DNA of 64,000 nt, taken from contig JANQOK010000017.1 in the NCBI GenBank assembly GCA_028289645.1, forward strand, positions 186,001 through 250,000, given 5' to 3'. This DNA is from Anderseniella sp. GTDB taxonomy: Bacteria; Pseudomonadota; Alphaproteobacteria; Rhizobiales; Aestuariivirgaceae. Shown piece after piece: positions 43,097 through 50,844 of the stretch (position 1 is the stretch's first letter; each line of letters opens with the position of its first letter). Position numbers and translations under genes: made by a program. The notes under the pieces are model-generated. The model saw only the letters and a list, made by a program, of their open reading frames with translations. It ran no database searches and was not told the DNA's origin.

Positions 43097-44029
43097 TCAA
43101 TGCCCTCCTGCTTGCAGCGGCAACATCGAGAACAGCTCCGAGGGAGGGATGGCCAGATCGGCCGCCATTTTCGCGCACACCCCCAACACCAGCAGGGCCA
43201 GGAAGGCCCGAAGCTGTTCGCCATTGAGATATTGGCCGACACGGGCGCCAAACTGGGCGCCCACAACGCCACCTGCCATCAGCAGGAAGGCGAGCACCGC
43301 ATCCACGGTCTGGTTTTGCGTGGAGTGCAATACCGTGACCAGAGCCGTAACGAACACAATCTGGAACAACGATGTCCCCACCACAACGTTGGTCGGCATC
43401 CGCAACAGATAGATCATCGCCGGAACCATGATGAAGCCGCCACCGACCCCCATAATGGCGGCAAGCACACCCACCACCGCCCCAATGGCGATCGGGGGGA
43501 TTACGCTGATATGGAGCTTTGACCTGGCAAACTGGGTTCTGAACGGCAGGCGCGACATCCATGCACCTGCATTACTGTCGCGCGTGGGAGCAGCGGGCCC
43601 GTCGCGGCGTTTGCGCCAGATCGACTGGGTACTCTCAATCAGCATCAAGGTGCCGATGATGCCGAGAAACCCGACATAGGCCAGGGAAATGAACAAGTCG
43701 ACCTGCCCGGCGGCGCGCAGCCAGCTTACGATCTGGACCCCGGCAATTGCCCCCAGAATCCCGCCGACCAGCAAGACCAGTCCCATCTTGACGTCGACAT
43801 TGTTCTTACGCCATTGCGCCAGCGAGCCGGAAACCGAAGAAGCGACGATCTGGTTGGCTTCCGTGGCCACAGCGACTGCCGGCGGAATGCCTGAAAAGAT
43901 CAGCAGCGGTGTCATCAGGAAGCCGCCTCCGACACCGAACATTCCCGATAGAAAACCGACGCCACCACCCATGCCAATGATCAGGAAAAGGTTCAGCGAC
44001 TGCTCAGCAATAGGCAGATATATGTTCAT
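43097..44029 (-). CDS. Sulfite exporter TauE/SafE-family permease (TSUP)
   Basis: The 310-residue protein has eight hydrophobic segments and two TSUP repeats, each with a Gly-rich helix pair (GGGVGFLSGMFGVGGGFLMT and VGVLAAIMGVGGGFIMVPAM), which is diagnostic. A cytoplasmic loop of about 55 residues separates the halves. TSUP proteins export sulfite, sulfonates or thiosulfate, or import sulfur compounds. The substrate here is not shown. It is coupled to the TIGR02186 gene (1-base spacing) and lies in a minus-strand run with UspA and further metal-related genes upstream. Confidence 0.92.
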   Translation of the reverse strand: MNIYLPIAEQSLNLFLIIGMGGGVGFLSGMFGVGGGFLMTPLLIFSGIPPAVAVATEANQIVASSVSGSLAQWRKNNVDVKMGLVLLVGGILGAIAGVQIVSWLRAAGQVDLFISLAYVGFLGIIGTLMLIESTQSIWRKRRDGPAAPTRDSNAGAWMSRLPFRTQFARSKLHISVIPPIAIGAVVGVLAAIMGVGGGFIMVPAMIYLLRMPTNVVVGTSLFQIVFVTALVTVLHSTQNQTVDAVLAFLLMAGGVVGAQFGARVGQYLNGEQLRAFLALLVLGVCAKMAADLAIPPSELFSMLPLQAGGH

Positions 44030-44372
44030 GACGAACTCCGAGCGGGGAGAACAGATCGCAGCCTGCGGGCGATTCCCCCGACCCGTGCGACCAAAATCAG
44101 GCTTCTACTGCTTTGCTTCCGCCCACTGCCACTTGACTAATTGTCTTGTGTCGAACTGTCGCAGATTTAGGGCTTTGCCGGCTTTCAGAATCCGAGTGGA
44201 CGGCGCGTCACAGAGATTGCGTGGTTACTGGGCCAGGTTGACGGGGTGATAGCAGGCTGCGCAGTGCTCGCTTGTGGCCGGCGACCCTTTCGTGCCCAGG
44301 CCGATCGGATGTCTGCCATCAGTTGAGGGTTGCCACCCACCTGCAGGCAAGTGGATGGCAAGATGTGTCGGA
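44030..44372. other. Intergenic region, nothing convincing
   Basis: About 340 bases separate the permease gene from the membrane-anchor gene on the minus strand. Frames of about 60 codons exist (44185-44376 and 44225-44407) but overlap each other and lack ribosome-binding sites. I see no strong hairpin. Confidence 0.5.
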
Positions 44373-44996
44373 TCACTGCCCTTGCTTGAAGGCGCTGTAA
44401 GTTCCACGTACTTGCAGTTTCACGGTCAGGGCAGACTTGTCTCGGTTGCGCCAGAACCAGCCGTGATCACCATCAAATTTTGCGACCAGTTCACCTTCTG
44501 ATCCGGTGGAGCCTCGGCCCTTTTCATAAGTCGTGGATTGTCCGTTTCCATGAGCGTGAAGATCAAAATTCACCCGCCCGCCTTCGACCTCCATCTTGTA
44601 CTCGGCAACATCGCCTTCTTCCATAACCAGTTTGAGCTCATGGGTTTCGCCGGGTTGCAACGTGAATGTTGCTTCGTCGTTCCAGGGCGCTGGGGACTGC
44701 GCATAGGCGGAACTGAAAAACGTTCCCAGCACGCCGTCGAAGAGGCTGGTACTCTTGTCTCCGCCACCGTGTTTCAAACGATCCTGCTCAGCCTCTTCAT
44801 GCAATTGTTCCTTGATTTCGCCCATTTCGGTCAGTTCAAGAACGCGCCCCACGCCCGTCGGGTCAACTCCATATTCTGCAGGCAGGATGACCGTGACGAG
44901 AATGACGACCGCTGCGAGCGCAGCAAGAACAGTGGACTTGAGAAGTTGTGCTGAACTTGGCAATTCCTCAAGACTTGGTTTATCGGCGTTATACAT
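44373..44996 (-). CDS. Transmembrane anchor protein
   Basis: The 207-residue protein has GGAGAT before the ATG, one TM helix at about residues 20-42 (STVLAALAAVVILVTVILPA), a helical acidic segment and a large extracytoplasmic beta-rich domain with TFTLQPGETHELKLVMEEGD and FDLHAHGN (His). Alphaproteobacterial proteins of this kind are called transmembrane anchor proteins and sit beside HupE/UreJ genes, as here. The domain may cover or gate the HupE-type channel. The role is unknown. Confidence 0.8.
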   Translation of the reverse strand: MYNADKPSLEELPSSAQLLKSTVLAALAAVVILVTVILPAEYGVDPTGVGRVLELTEMGEIKEQLHEEAEQDRLKHGGGDKSTSLFDGVLGTFFSSAYAQSPAPWNDEATFTLQPGETHELKLVMEEGDVAEYKMEVEGGRVNFDLHAHGNGQSTTYEKGRGSTGSEGELVAKFDGDHGWFWRNRDKSALTVKLQVRGTYSAFKQGQ

Positions 44997-45013
44997 TTTC
45001 TATCTCCAAAGAC

Positions 45014-45742
45014 TTAGGTGGCAACAAAATAGCCAGTGATGTGAAGCCCAATAAGCATGAAGCCCATGGACATCATGACGACGTTGGTGGTGTAGGCCTG
45101 ACGCATGAAGTTTGTTGATTTCCGCCAATAGCCCATAACAATCAAAATGACAGCCAGAGCTGCCAACTGTCCCAACTCCACCCCGACATTGAATGCCAAC
45201 AGGTTCGGCAAGAGGCCGTCGTCCGAAATCTTGTAATCAAGAATTTTGCTCGCAAGACCCGTGCCGTGGAACAGGCCAAAGATCAGCGTTGCCGCCTTGG
45301 TGTTGGGCTGAAAGCCAAACCAGCGTTGATAGGCTCCCATGTTGTCGAGTGCCTTGTAGACCACTGACAGTCCGATAATGGCGTCGATGATGTAGGCGTT
45401 GATGCCCCAACCATACCAGACCCCGGCCAGCATGGTGATCGAATGGCCAATGGCGAACAGGCTCACATAGATTGCAACGTCCTTCATCTTGTAAAGGAAG
45501 AAAACAACACCTAGCAGGAACAGGATATGGTCGTATCCCGTCACCATGTGTTTTGCGCCCAGATAGGCGAAGGGAATGAGTTTCACTCCCCAGATTTCCT
45601 GAATGTAACCTGCGTCACCCGGGGTCACGTTATGGGCATGCGCAAGGCTTGAGCCTAGGAACAGGGCTCCAGTACAGAGAATGAAGAGTTTTATCGCTCT
45701 GTCCAAGCGCCACACTCCCCATTCCGAATTGGAATGGATCAT
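45014..45742 (-). CDS. HupE/UreJ-family membrane protein
   Basis: The product is 242 residues with GGAGATGACTT before the ATG, a signal-like start and six or seven membrane helices. Conserved HupE/UreJ features include MVTGYDHILFLLGVVFFLYK (Tyr-Asp-His), FAIGHSITMLAGVWYGWG and FGLFHGTGLASKI. This family carries nickel or cobalt in hydrogenase and urease loci. No hydrogenase or urease gene is in the window, so another divalent metal is likely. The gene is flanked by the anchor protein and a His-rich protein. Confidence 0.9.
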   Translation of the reverse strand: MIHSNSEWGVWRLDRAIKLFILCTGALFLGSSLAHAHNVTPGDAGYIQEIWGVKLIPFAYLGAKHMVTGYDHILFLLGVVFFLYKMKDVAIYVSLFAIGHSITMLAGVWYGWGINAYIIDAIIGLSVVYKALDNMGAYQRWFGFQPNTKAATLIFGLFHGTGLASKILDYKISDDGLLPNLLAFNVGVELGQLAALAVILIVMGYWRKSTNFMRQAYTTNVVMMSMGFMLIGLHITGYFVAT

Positions 45743-45795
45743 AAGTCATCTCCATCAGAATTTGATTGATTTGGTTTGCCGCGCAAACGGCACAA

Positions 45796-46146
45796 TCAGA
45801 CTCTGGGAGGGCGCTCTATGAGAAAGTTCGGTGAGCTCACAAAGTTCGGAGGCGTCTGCCTCCAATCCCTATGGATGGACAGGGAAAAGTCATGCCTTGC
45901 CGAGCTGAGCACCACAGGTGAATGGTCATGATCCATCTTGTCATGCTCGTGACCGTGCATCGCCCACAACAAGTCCTCGACAAACCCGTGCGAGTGTCCG
46001 TGCTCTGCTACCATCTCCACATGATCCTGGACTGTTTCCAAAACCCGGGGCGCATGATTGAAGTTGGGCAACATTGACCAAAGTACGAATGATGCCACCA
46101 ACAGCAGCGTGAAAACCTTTTGTTTAGGTCTGTCGATCAACGTCAT
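45796..46146 (-). CDS. His-rich exported metal-binding-like protein
   Basis: I choose the ATG at 46146, preceded by AAGG (a TTG at 46152 is also in frame). The 116-residue protein has one hydrophobic helix (about residues 12-30) and then a His-rich stretch HVEMVAEHGHSHGF and WAMHGHEHDKMDHDH. Such stretches bind Ni, Co, Zn or Cu. It is the first gene of the minus-strand run that continues into HupE, the anchor protein and the TSUP pair, which suggests metal handling. Confidence 0.8.
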   Translation of the reverse strand: MTLIDRPKQKVFTLLLVASFVLWSMLPNFNHAPRVLETVQDHVEMVAEHGHSHGFVEDLLWAMHGHEHDKMDHDHSPVVLSSARHDFSLSIHRDWRQTPPNFVSSPNFLIERPPRV

Positions 46147-46152
46147 AGTCAA

Positions 46153-46393
46153 CCTTCACAAGTTCGAAGATGACCGAAAGCCACCGCTCGTACTGAATAT
46201 CAAAGTACTTTCTGACAAATACAAACTAGTCGATTTGGTAGATTTCGGACGTCATACCCTGCCGTCCTCGTGCAAACCTTTCAAAAAAGGTAGCACGGTT
46301 GACGAAGGGAGTCATGGAGGATGTGACTAGTCAGATTTCCGCTCGCACCACTTTTGTCCGCATGGCTGCCGTTTGGCATGGGCAATTGCCGCT
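46153..46393. other. Upstream region of the His-rich/HupE cluster
   Basis: About 240 bases that should hold the promoter of the minus-strand metal cluster and perhaps a plus-strand promoter for the short transcript that follows. A frame at 46058-46330 overlaps the His-rich gene antisense and is not accepted. No clear operator repeat is seen. Confidence 0.4.
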
Positions 46394-46504
46394 ATGTCAG
46401 TTTGTTGTTACTTTTTGGGCGTTAGTTACTCGCGGGAGGTTGCAATGATAGACTATTCGCCAGAGCCTACAGACGATTCAGAGACGCCACAGATAGGGAA
46501 CTGA
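46394..46504 (+). other. Possible small ORF (19 or 36 residues) before a hairpin
   Basis: A frame from ATG 46394 (36 residues) contains a better start at ATG 46445, with CGGGAGG six bases upstream, giving the 19-residue MIDYSPEPTDDSETPQIGN. Immediately after its stop come an inverted repeat and a terminator, so the unit looks like a short transcript. Expression is not proven. It could be a small protein or a small RNA. Confidence 0.35.
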
Positions 46505-46529
46505 CACGGTTTGAATTGACCAAACCGTG
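46505..46529. repeat. Perfect inverted repeat
   Basis: CACGGTTTG (46505-46513) pairs perfectly with CAAACCGTG (46521-46529) around AATTGAC. It lies immediately after the stop of the small ORF and before the terminator; a regulator site or RNA stem are both possible. Confidence 0.6.
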
Positions 46530-46555
46530 ACGGTCAAACTAGCGAAGTTGAGCAG

Positions 46556-46584
46556 CGGCTCCATGGAAACATGGGGCCGTTTTT
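46556..46584 (+). terminator. Rho-independent terminator with GAAA loop
   Basis: CGGC(T)CCATG (46556-46565) pairs with CATGG(G)GCCG (46570-46579) around a GAAA tetraloop, followed by TTTTT. There is no ordinary gene on the plus strand for more than 400 bases upstream, which implies a short transcript there. Confidence 0.75.
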
Positions 46585-46614
46585 GGTTATGAGCAACGCA
46601 TCGTTATTGGCGCA

Positions 46615-46983
46615 TTAGCCAGTGACAGCGTTGCGGCTGATCATACGGAAAATCACCAGCGCGATTACCGAGAACAACAAATTGAATGCCAACAATGTGA
46701 GCCACGGAGCTCCCGAACCGAAGGCAAACCGCGACAGCATCGACGGGATCACCGAGCCAGCAACAAGCGACGCGGCAAGTGCCTGCGTCTGGTTCAATGT
46801 CTTGTAAAAGGTGCAGAACAGGGCCACCAGGGCGATAGCAACGACATAGCGCCCCCATTTGGTGATCAGCGCCATGTAAGGCACGCCGACAATCGCCGAG
46901 ACGGCCACACCTTGCAACAGCAGGGCGCCGATGCCACCAGCGAAGATACCTGCCAGGTCGGATTTCGAGACGGATTTGGACAT
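46615..46983 (-). CDS. Small four-helix membrane protein
   Basis: From the ATG at 46983 (MSKSVSKSD) the product is 122 residues with four likely TM helices (about 10-33, 38-58, 67-88, 93-115). A start at 47037 would add 18 residues; neither has a good Shine-Dalgarno. Charged residues are few. I know no family; it is a small integral membrane protein of unknown function. It stands alone between a plus-strand terminator and a small ORF. Confidence 0.6.
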   Translation of the reverse strand: MSKSVSKSDLAGIFAGGIGALLLQGVAVSAIVGVPYMALITKWGRYVVAIALVALFCTFYKTLNQTQALAASLVAGSVIPSMLSRFAFGSGAPWLTLLAFNLLFSVIALVIFRMISRNAVTG

Positions 46984-47237
46984 AGGAAATGCTTTCAAAG
47001 TTGGGAGCAAGCGCGCGAGCTCAAGTGCCATCTTCATGCAAGCCGATAGCAGGTTTTTTCACGCCGCGATGACACAACTCAGTCACGATCGGGTGAGGGT
47101 GTTCCGGAGAGTGGCAGCCTATGTCAGCAAGCTAGGACCGGTGCAGGCTGGTCACCTTATCAGCAATGGGACTGCGAAGCATTTGTCAGCCCTTCGTGAC
47201 CACTTGCAAGCTGTTTTCCAGTTGATAGGTTGCCCAT

Positions 47238-47423
47238 ATGACACGCTATAAATATCTGCGGCGTCTCGAACGCGCCATCGATAACTCCCATCGAGACGAT
47301 CTCGAATGGGCTGCATCATGGTGTCAACAACGCCTTGCTGCCGCTACTATGAAACATCACCAGAACCATTGGAGAAAGCTTGCAAGACGTGTGGATGATG
47401 CGCTTGAGCAGCTGCGGGATTAG
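47238..47423 (+). CDS. Small basic helical protein, hypothetical
   Basis: The 61-residue product is basic and helical (RYKYLRRLERAIDNSHRDDL, KHHQNHWRKLARRVDDALEQ). A weak AGG lies before the ATG. The charge pattern would fit nucleic-acid binding, but that is a guess. I recognise no family and hold the call only moderately. Confidence 0.4.
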   Translation: MTRYKYLRRLERAIDNSHRDDLEWAASWCQQRLAAATMKHHQNHWRKLARRVDDALEQLRD

Positions 47424-47605
47424 TCTGCAAACTCCTGCTGCGGTTTCTACAGGAAATTAAGCGATGCCCCAAATGTAAGAGCCTCAATTTCCTGGTGATG
47501 TTCAGTCCGGTGCAGAGGTCATATGTGACGCTACAGAACTAGATGTCTGCTATGCGGACATCCGAGGCATAATACTCATGAGGGTGTGCATTTCCTCGGC
47601 TTTTG

Positions 47606-48013
47606 TCAGGTGGCGACTTGCACCACCATTTCCACCTCGATCTGCAGATCCGGCCCCGCCAGTGCGGCCACGCCGATGCCAGTCAGGCTCGGCTGCGCGC
47701 CATCGAGAAAGCGCATGAGTTCGGCCATGGCAATCTCCTGCGTCTCAGACCGCAGATCGGTCATGTAAATGCGCATCTGAACGATGTCGTCTGTCGATGC
47801 CTGAAGCGCATCAAGGGCCTCCTGCAGGTTGCTGACCACGATGGCGGTCTGCTCGGCCAGCGATGCGGGCGCAGCAGTGCCGTCGGGGCGCCAAGCCACC
47901 TGGCCGGAGACAAAGGCCAACCGGCCCGGTTGCGCGATCGAGATCTGCGAATAGCCAATCTTGCCGGCATCCGGCAGACCCGGAGGGTTCATACGATCAA
48001 TTGAAGCGGACAT
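47606..48013 (-). CDS. RidA/YjgF-family protein
   Basis: The 135-residue protein has a strong AAGGAG before the ATG and shows the RidA fold: YSQISIAQPGRLAFVSGQVA, VVSNLQEALDALQASTDDIV and QMRIYMTDL. The Arg of active RidA enamine/imine deaminases, found in a (P/R)-x-R-x-x-V context, is replaced: PSLTGIGV. It may therefore not be a deaminase of 2-aminoacrylate but a member of another Rid subfamily. It stands alone. Confidence 0.88.
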   Translation of the reverse strand: MSASIDRMNPPGLPDAGKIGYSQISIAQPGRLAFVSGQVAWRPDGTAAPASLAEQTAIVVSNLQEALDALQASTDDIVQMRIYMTDLRSETQEIAMAELMRFLDGAQPSLTGIGVAALAGPDLQIEVEMVVQVAT

Positions 48014-48053
48014 GTCTTTCTCCTTTCGTTGAATGTTATGCCGAAAGGCCTGG

Positions 48054-48488
48054 ATGCATCATATGACGAACAACATTCGGCTCAGTCACGATCTCCATGC
48101 TACAGATGCTCATGATAGGATCGAAGGTGAACAATTCTTGGGAAATGATCGGAAAATAAGGCGGAAGCGTTTCGATGAACTGCTGACACAGTGCATAGGG
48201 GCGTGGAATGAATTTGACCCCATTGGGGTATATGTCGGTGATGATGATGGTACCCGAGATGAATATGACTCCTATGCCCGGCAATCCGTGAGGATGGTGC
48301 ACGCGGGCGCGGACTTATACAAACACACAGCATTCGTGCGCTCAGTTGTTCATGTGTCGATGGGATTATCCGACTTTCCAGACGAAGCGATTGACGCCTT
48401 TGCCGAAAAACTGGCGCGGGTCGATGCTTCATTGATTAGCAATGGTGCCAGTTGCAATTGCTCCATTTCAAAGACGGATGGGGAGTAA
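48054..48488 (+). CDS. DUF1871-like small protein
   Basis: I start at ATG 48054, with AAGG upstream; 48063 is possible. The 144-residue product has an acidic, aromatic segment (AWNEFDPIGVYVGDDDGTRD) followed by EYDSYARQSVRMVHAGADLY and a helical end (VSMGLSDFPDEAIDAFAEKL). This resembles DUF1871-type proteins (W/F-DPIGxY ... DEYDxY ... MGL), known as small helical proteins and seen among immunity proteins. No toxin is adjacent. It lies just before tRNA-Ser. Confidence 0.6.
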   Translation: MHHMTNNIRLSHDLHATDAHDRIEGEQFLGNDRKIRRKRFDELLTQCIGAWNEFDPIGVYVGDDDGTRDEYDSYARQSVRMVHAGADLYKHTAFVRSVVHVSMGLSDFPDEAIDAFAEKLARVDASLISNGASCNCSISKTDGE

Positions 48489-48542
48489 AGGAACCACTTA
48501 AAAAGTGAATTTCTTTATTTCATATGTTTATGAAAACATGGC

Positions 48543-48633
48543 TGGCGGAGACGGAGGGATTCGAACCCTCGATACGCTTTTGACGTATACTCCCTTAGCA
48601 GGGGAGCGCCTTCGACCACTCGGCCACGTCTCC
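48543..48633 (-). tRNA. tRNA-Ser (anticodon GCU)
   Basis: On the minus strand GGAGACG (5') pairs with CGTCTCC (3'), with discriminator G and an encoded CCA. The anticodon loop CTGCTAA in stem CTCCC/GGGAG gives GCT (reads AGC/AGU). A long variable arm (TATACGTCAAAAGCGTAT) and T-loop TTCGAAT are present, as needed for a class II tRNA-Ser. Confidence 0.95.
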
Positions 48634-48719
48634 TCACCACCAACGAATTGCTGTATGCCTGCGAACGATGCTGGTTTCAAGGGCCTCGCGCCGGAATTCT
48701 CGCAGGTGCCGGAGGGAAT

Positions 48720-49547
48720 TCAGTCGAGCTTGATGATCTGGCCGTCGCGGGCAGCACTCGCGCCAGCGAAATTCCGGTGTGCCATGGCTTCGATTGCTTC
48801 AAGCTGGTTGTCGGTGCGCTCGGGCGCGTGATGGAACAGCAGCAGCTGCTTGACATCTGCCTTCTGCGCGAACTCGCAGCCTTTGCGCCAGGTGGAGTGG
48901 CCAAAGCCTTTCTTCAGGGACGGGTATTCGTCATCGGTGTACATGGCGTCGTAGATCATGACATCGGCGCCGCTCGCAAATTCTGTCAGCTTCGCGTCCA
49001 CCTTGTCGTCGCCGTGCTCATGGTCGGACCAGTAGACAATGGAATGGTTGCCGTCGGTGACCCGCCAGGCGAAGCAGCCGCCGGGGTGGTTGGTTGCACA
49101 TGATACCGCCGTGATGCCATTGCCCAGGTCAATCTCGGCGCCCTCCTTGACATCATGGAAGTTCATGTTGGCCTTCATGATGTCGAGCGACACCGGCAAG
49201 TAGGGCTCGCGCATGAAGTCTGAGATGATATCGTGTGTGCACGGGTTTCGGTGGGTGTGGCCGGACCAAAGATGCAGGTGCATGCCGGTCTTGTAGACGG
49301 GATAGAAGAACGGCAGCCCCATGATGTGATCATAGTGGCCGTGTGACAGCAGCAGGTTGGCGTACTTGGTGCCGCGCTTGAGCAGTTCGGTGCCCAGCTC
49401 ACGAATGCCAGAACCGGCATCAATTATGGTAATGTTGTCGTTGATGTTGATCTCTATGCAGGCGGTGGAGCCGCCGAACTTGAGATGATCCGGGCTGGAG
49501 ACCGGTATGGACCCTCGACAGCCCCAGATCTTGATTTCAAAACTCAT
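48720..49547 (-). CDS. MBL-fold metallo-hydrolase (cyclic-nucleotide-phosphodiesterase-like)
   Basis: I start at ATG 49547 (MSFEIKIWGCRG); a TTG two codons earlier is possible. The 275-residue protein has the metal motif LLSHGHYDHIMGLPFFYP, with WSDHEHGDD and LFHHAPERTD supplying further ligands, and an N-terminal GCRGSIPVSSPDHLKFGGST segment. These are typical of class II cAMP phosphodiesterase-like or phosphoribosyl-cyclic-phosphodiesterase-like MBL proteins. It is therefore probably a phosphodiesterase; the natural substrate is unknown. Confidence 0.85.
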   Translation of the reverse strand: MSFEIKIWGCRGSIPVSSPDHLKFGGSTACIEININDNITIIDAGSGIRELGTELLKRGTKYANLLLSHGHYDHIMGLPFFYPVYKTGMHLHLWSGHTHRNPCTHDIISDFMREPYLPVSLDIMKANMNFHDVKEGAEIDLGNGITAVSCATNHPGGCFAWRVTDGNHSIVYWSDHEHGDDKVDAKLTEFASGADVMIYDAMYTDDEYPSLKKGFGHSTWRKGCEFAQKADVKQLLLFHHAPERTDNQLEAIEAMAHRNFAGASAARDGQIIKLD

Positions 49548-49580
49548 CAGCAACCCACTTGTCTTGAACTGGCAGACAAT

Positions 49581-50756
49581 CTACGCCCGCGGTTGATAAT
49601 CGCCCAACCGCCGCGCTGCCTCTTCCATGGCACTGGCATCTACATTTGCAAAAGCGAGCCTCAAATAGCCGTCCTGTTCTGGCCCGAACATTGATCCTGG
49701 TAGTGTAAGCACACCGCAATGTTGTGCAAGTCCCATGGCAACAGCGCGCGCATCATGGTTTACGTAAGGGTGGGACAGATAGGCAAAGAAAGCGCCGGCA
49801 CTGACAATCCGGTAGTTGGCTGCATGGGCGGCGAACGCCGCCTTCATGGCCTGCAGCCGGTCCGCCATGATCAGGCGCTTTTCACGCTTCCAGCCATCTA
49901 GGTTCTGCAACCCGAACAGTGCCGCCTTCTGCCCGGTATGGGGCGCACAAATGGCCACGCAGTCGATGATCTTCTCAACCGCCTCGATCATCTGCGGACC
50001 GGCGATCAGCGATCCAACCCGTGCGCCGGTCAGCGCGTAGACCTTGGAAAATGAATATAGCTGTACCAGTGTCTCCCCCCAGTTCTCGCGTCCGAACAGA
50101 TTGTGCGGCGGTGATGCAGGGTCGAGGAAATCCTTGTATGTCTCATCGACCAGCAGCGCGATCTGCAAAGTCTGGCAGGTATCGAAGAATGCATCAAGTA
50201 GCTCTGGCGGGTAGACGGCGCCGGTCGGATTGTTGGGGCTGATCAGCACCATGGCGCGGGTGCGTTCATCGCACACAGATGCCAGATCCTGCGGGCGGGG
50301 CAGGGCATCTGTTTCATCAATGGCAGGGATGGCGCGCACCTCGATGCCCTGCATTTCCAGCCACATCTGATTGTTGAAGTACCACGGTGCTGCCAGGACG
50401 ATGTTGTCTCCGGGTCTGGCCAGTGCCAGGACAGCGGCGCAAAATGCCTGGTTGCAGCCTGCGGTGATGGCAACGTCGCTAGCGTTCACTGTGCCGCGAT
50501 AGGCCGAACTCATATGTGCCGCAAGTGCCTCGCGCAGGTCGGGCAACCCCAGAATGTCGGTATACAGGTTGGCGCTGCCGTCCTTTATGCATTTGGCCAC
50601 ATAGTCGGCCAGCTCCGGGGCGGGCAGGTAGCTCGGCACGGCCTGGGACAGGTTGATCGCCGGCAGGTTGGAGGAATTGCCTTCCAGCCATGCGGCGGAC
50701 TCGGCGATGGGTGGTGCCGAAACTTTTCCGACAGACGAATTGAGATGATAGGTCAT
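49581..50756 (-). CDS. Class I/II aminotransferase
   Basis: From ATG 50756 (MTYHLN) the product is 391 residues, standard for fold-type I aminotransferases; the longer frame lacks conservation and overlaps the upstream divergent region. Conserved residues are the LISPNNPTGAVYPPE loop, the PLP lysine in LYSFSKVYALTGARVG and the carboxylate-binding Arg in GYLRLAFANV. It uses PLP to transfer an amino group; the substrate is not shown. It diverges from the DUF1887-like nuclease gene. Confidence 0.92.
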   Translation of the reverse strand: MTYHLNSSVGKVSAPPIAESAAWLEGNSSNLPAINLSQAVPSYLPAPELADYVAKCIKDGSANLYTDILGLPDLREALAAHMSSAYRGTVNASDVAITAGCNQAFCAAVLALARPGDNIVLAAPWYFNNQMWLEMQGIEVRAIPAIDETDALPRPQDLASVCDERTRAMVLISPNNPTGAVYPPELLDAFFDTCQTLQIALLVDETYKDFLDPASPPHNLFGRENWGETLVQLYSFSKVYALTGARVGSLIAGPQMIEAVEKIIDCVAICAPHTGQKAALFGLQNLDGWKREKRLIMADRLQAMKAAFAAHAANYRIVSAGAFFAYLSHPYVNHDARAVAMGLAQHCGVLTLPGSMFGPEQDGYLRLAFANVDASAMEEAARRLGDYQPRA

Positions 50757-50844
50757 TGATGGCTGGTTACTATGGCGGTCAGAGTATGAAGTGATTATGA
50801 TTTCGGCAGACAACTCCAGCGAACCATAGTTATTACCGTCCGAT

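Noticed and set aside
44185..44407. Two overlapping minus-strand frames with a CAACYH stretch, considered as a cytochrome-like fragment
   Set aside because: A haem site needs CxxCH; here a Tyr separates Cys and His, and the frames overlap the anchor gene.
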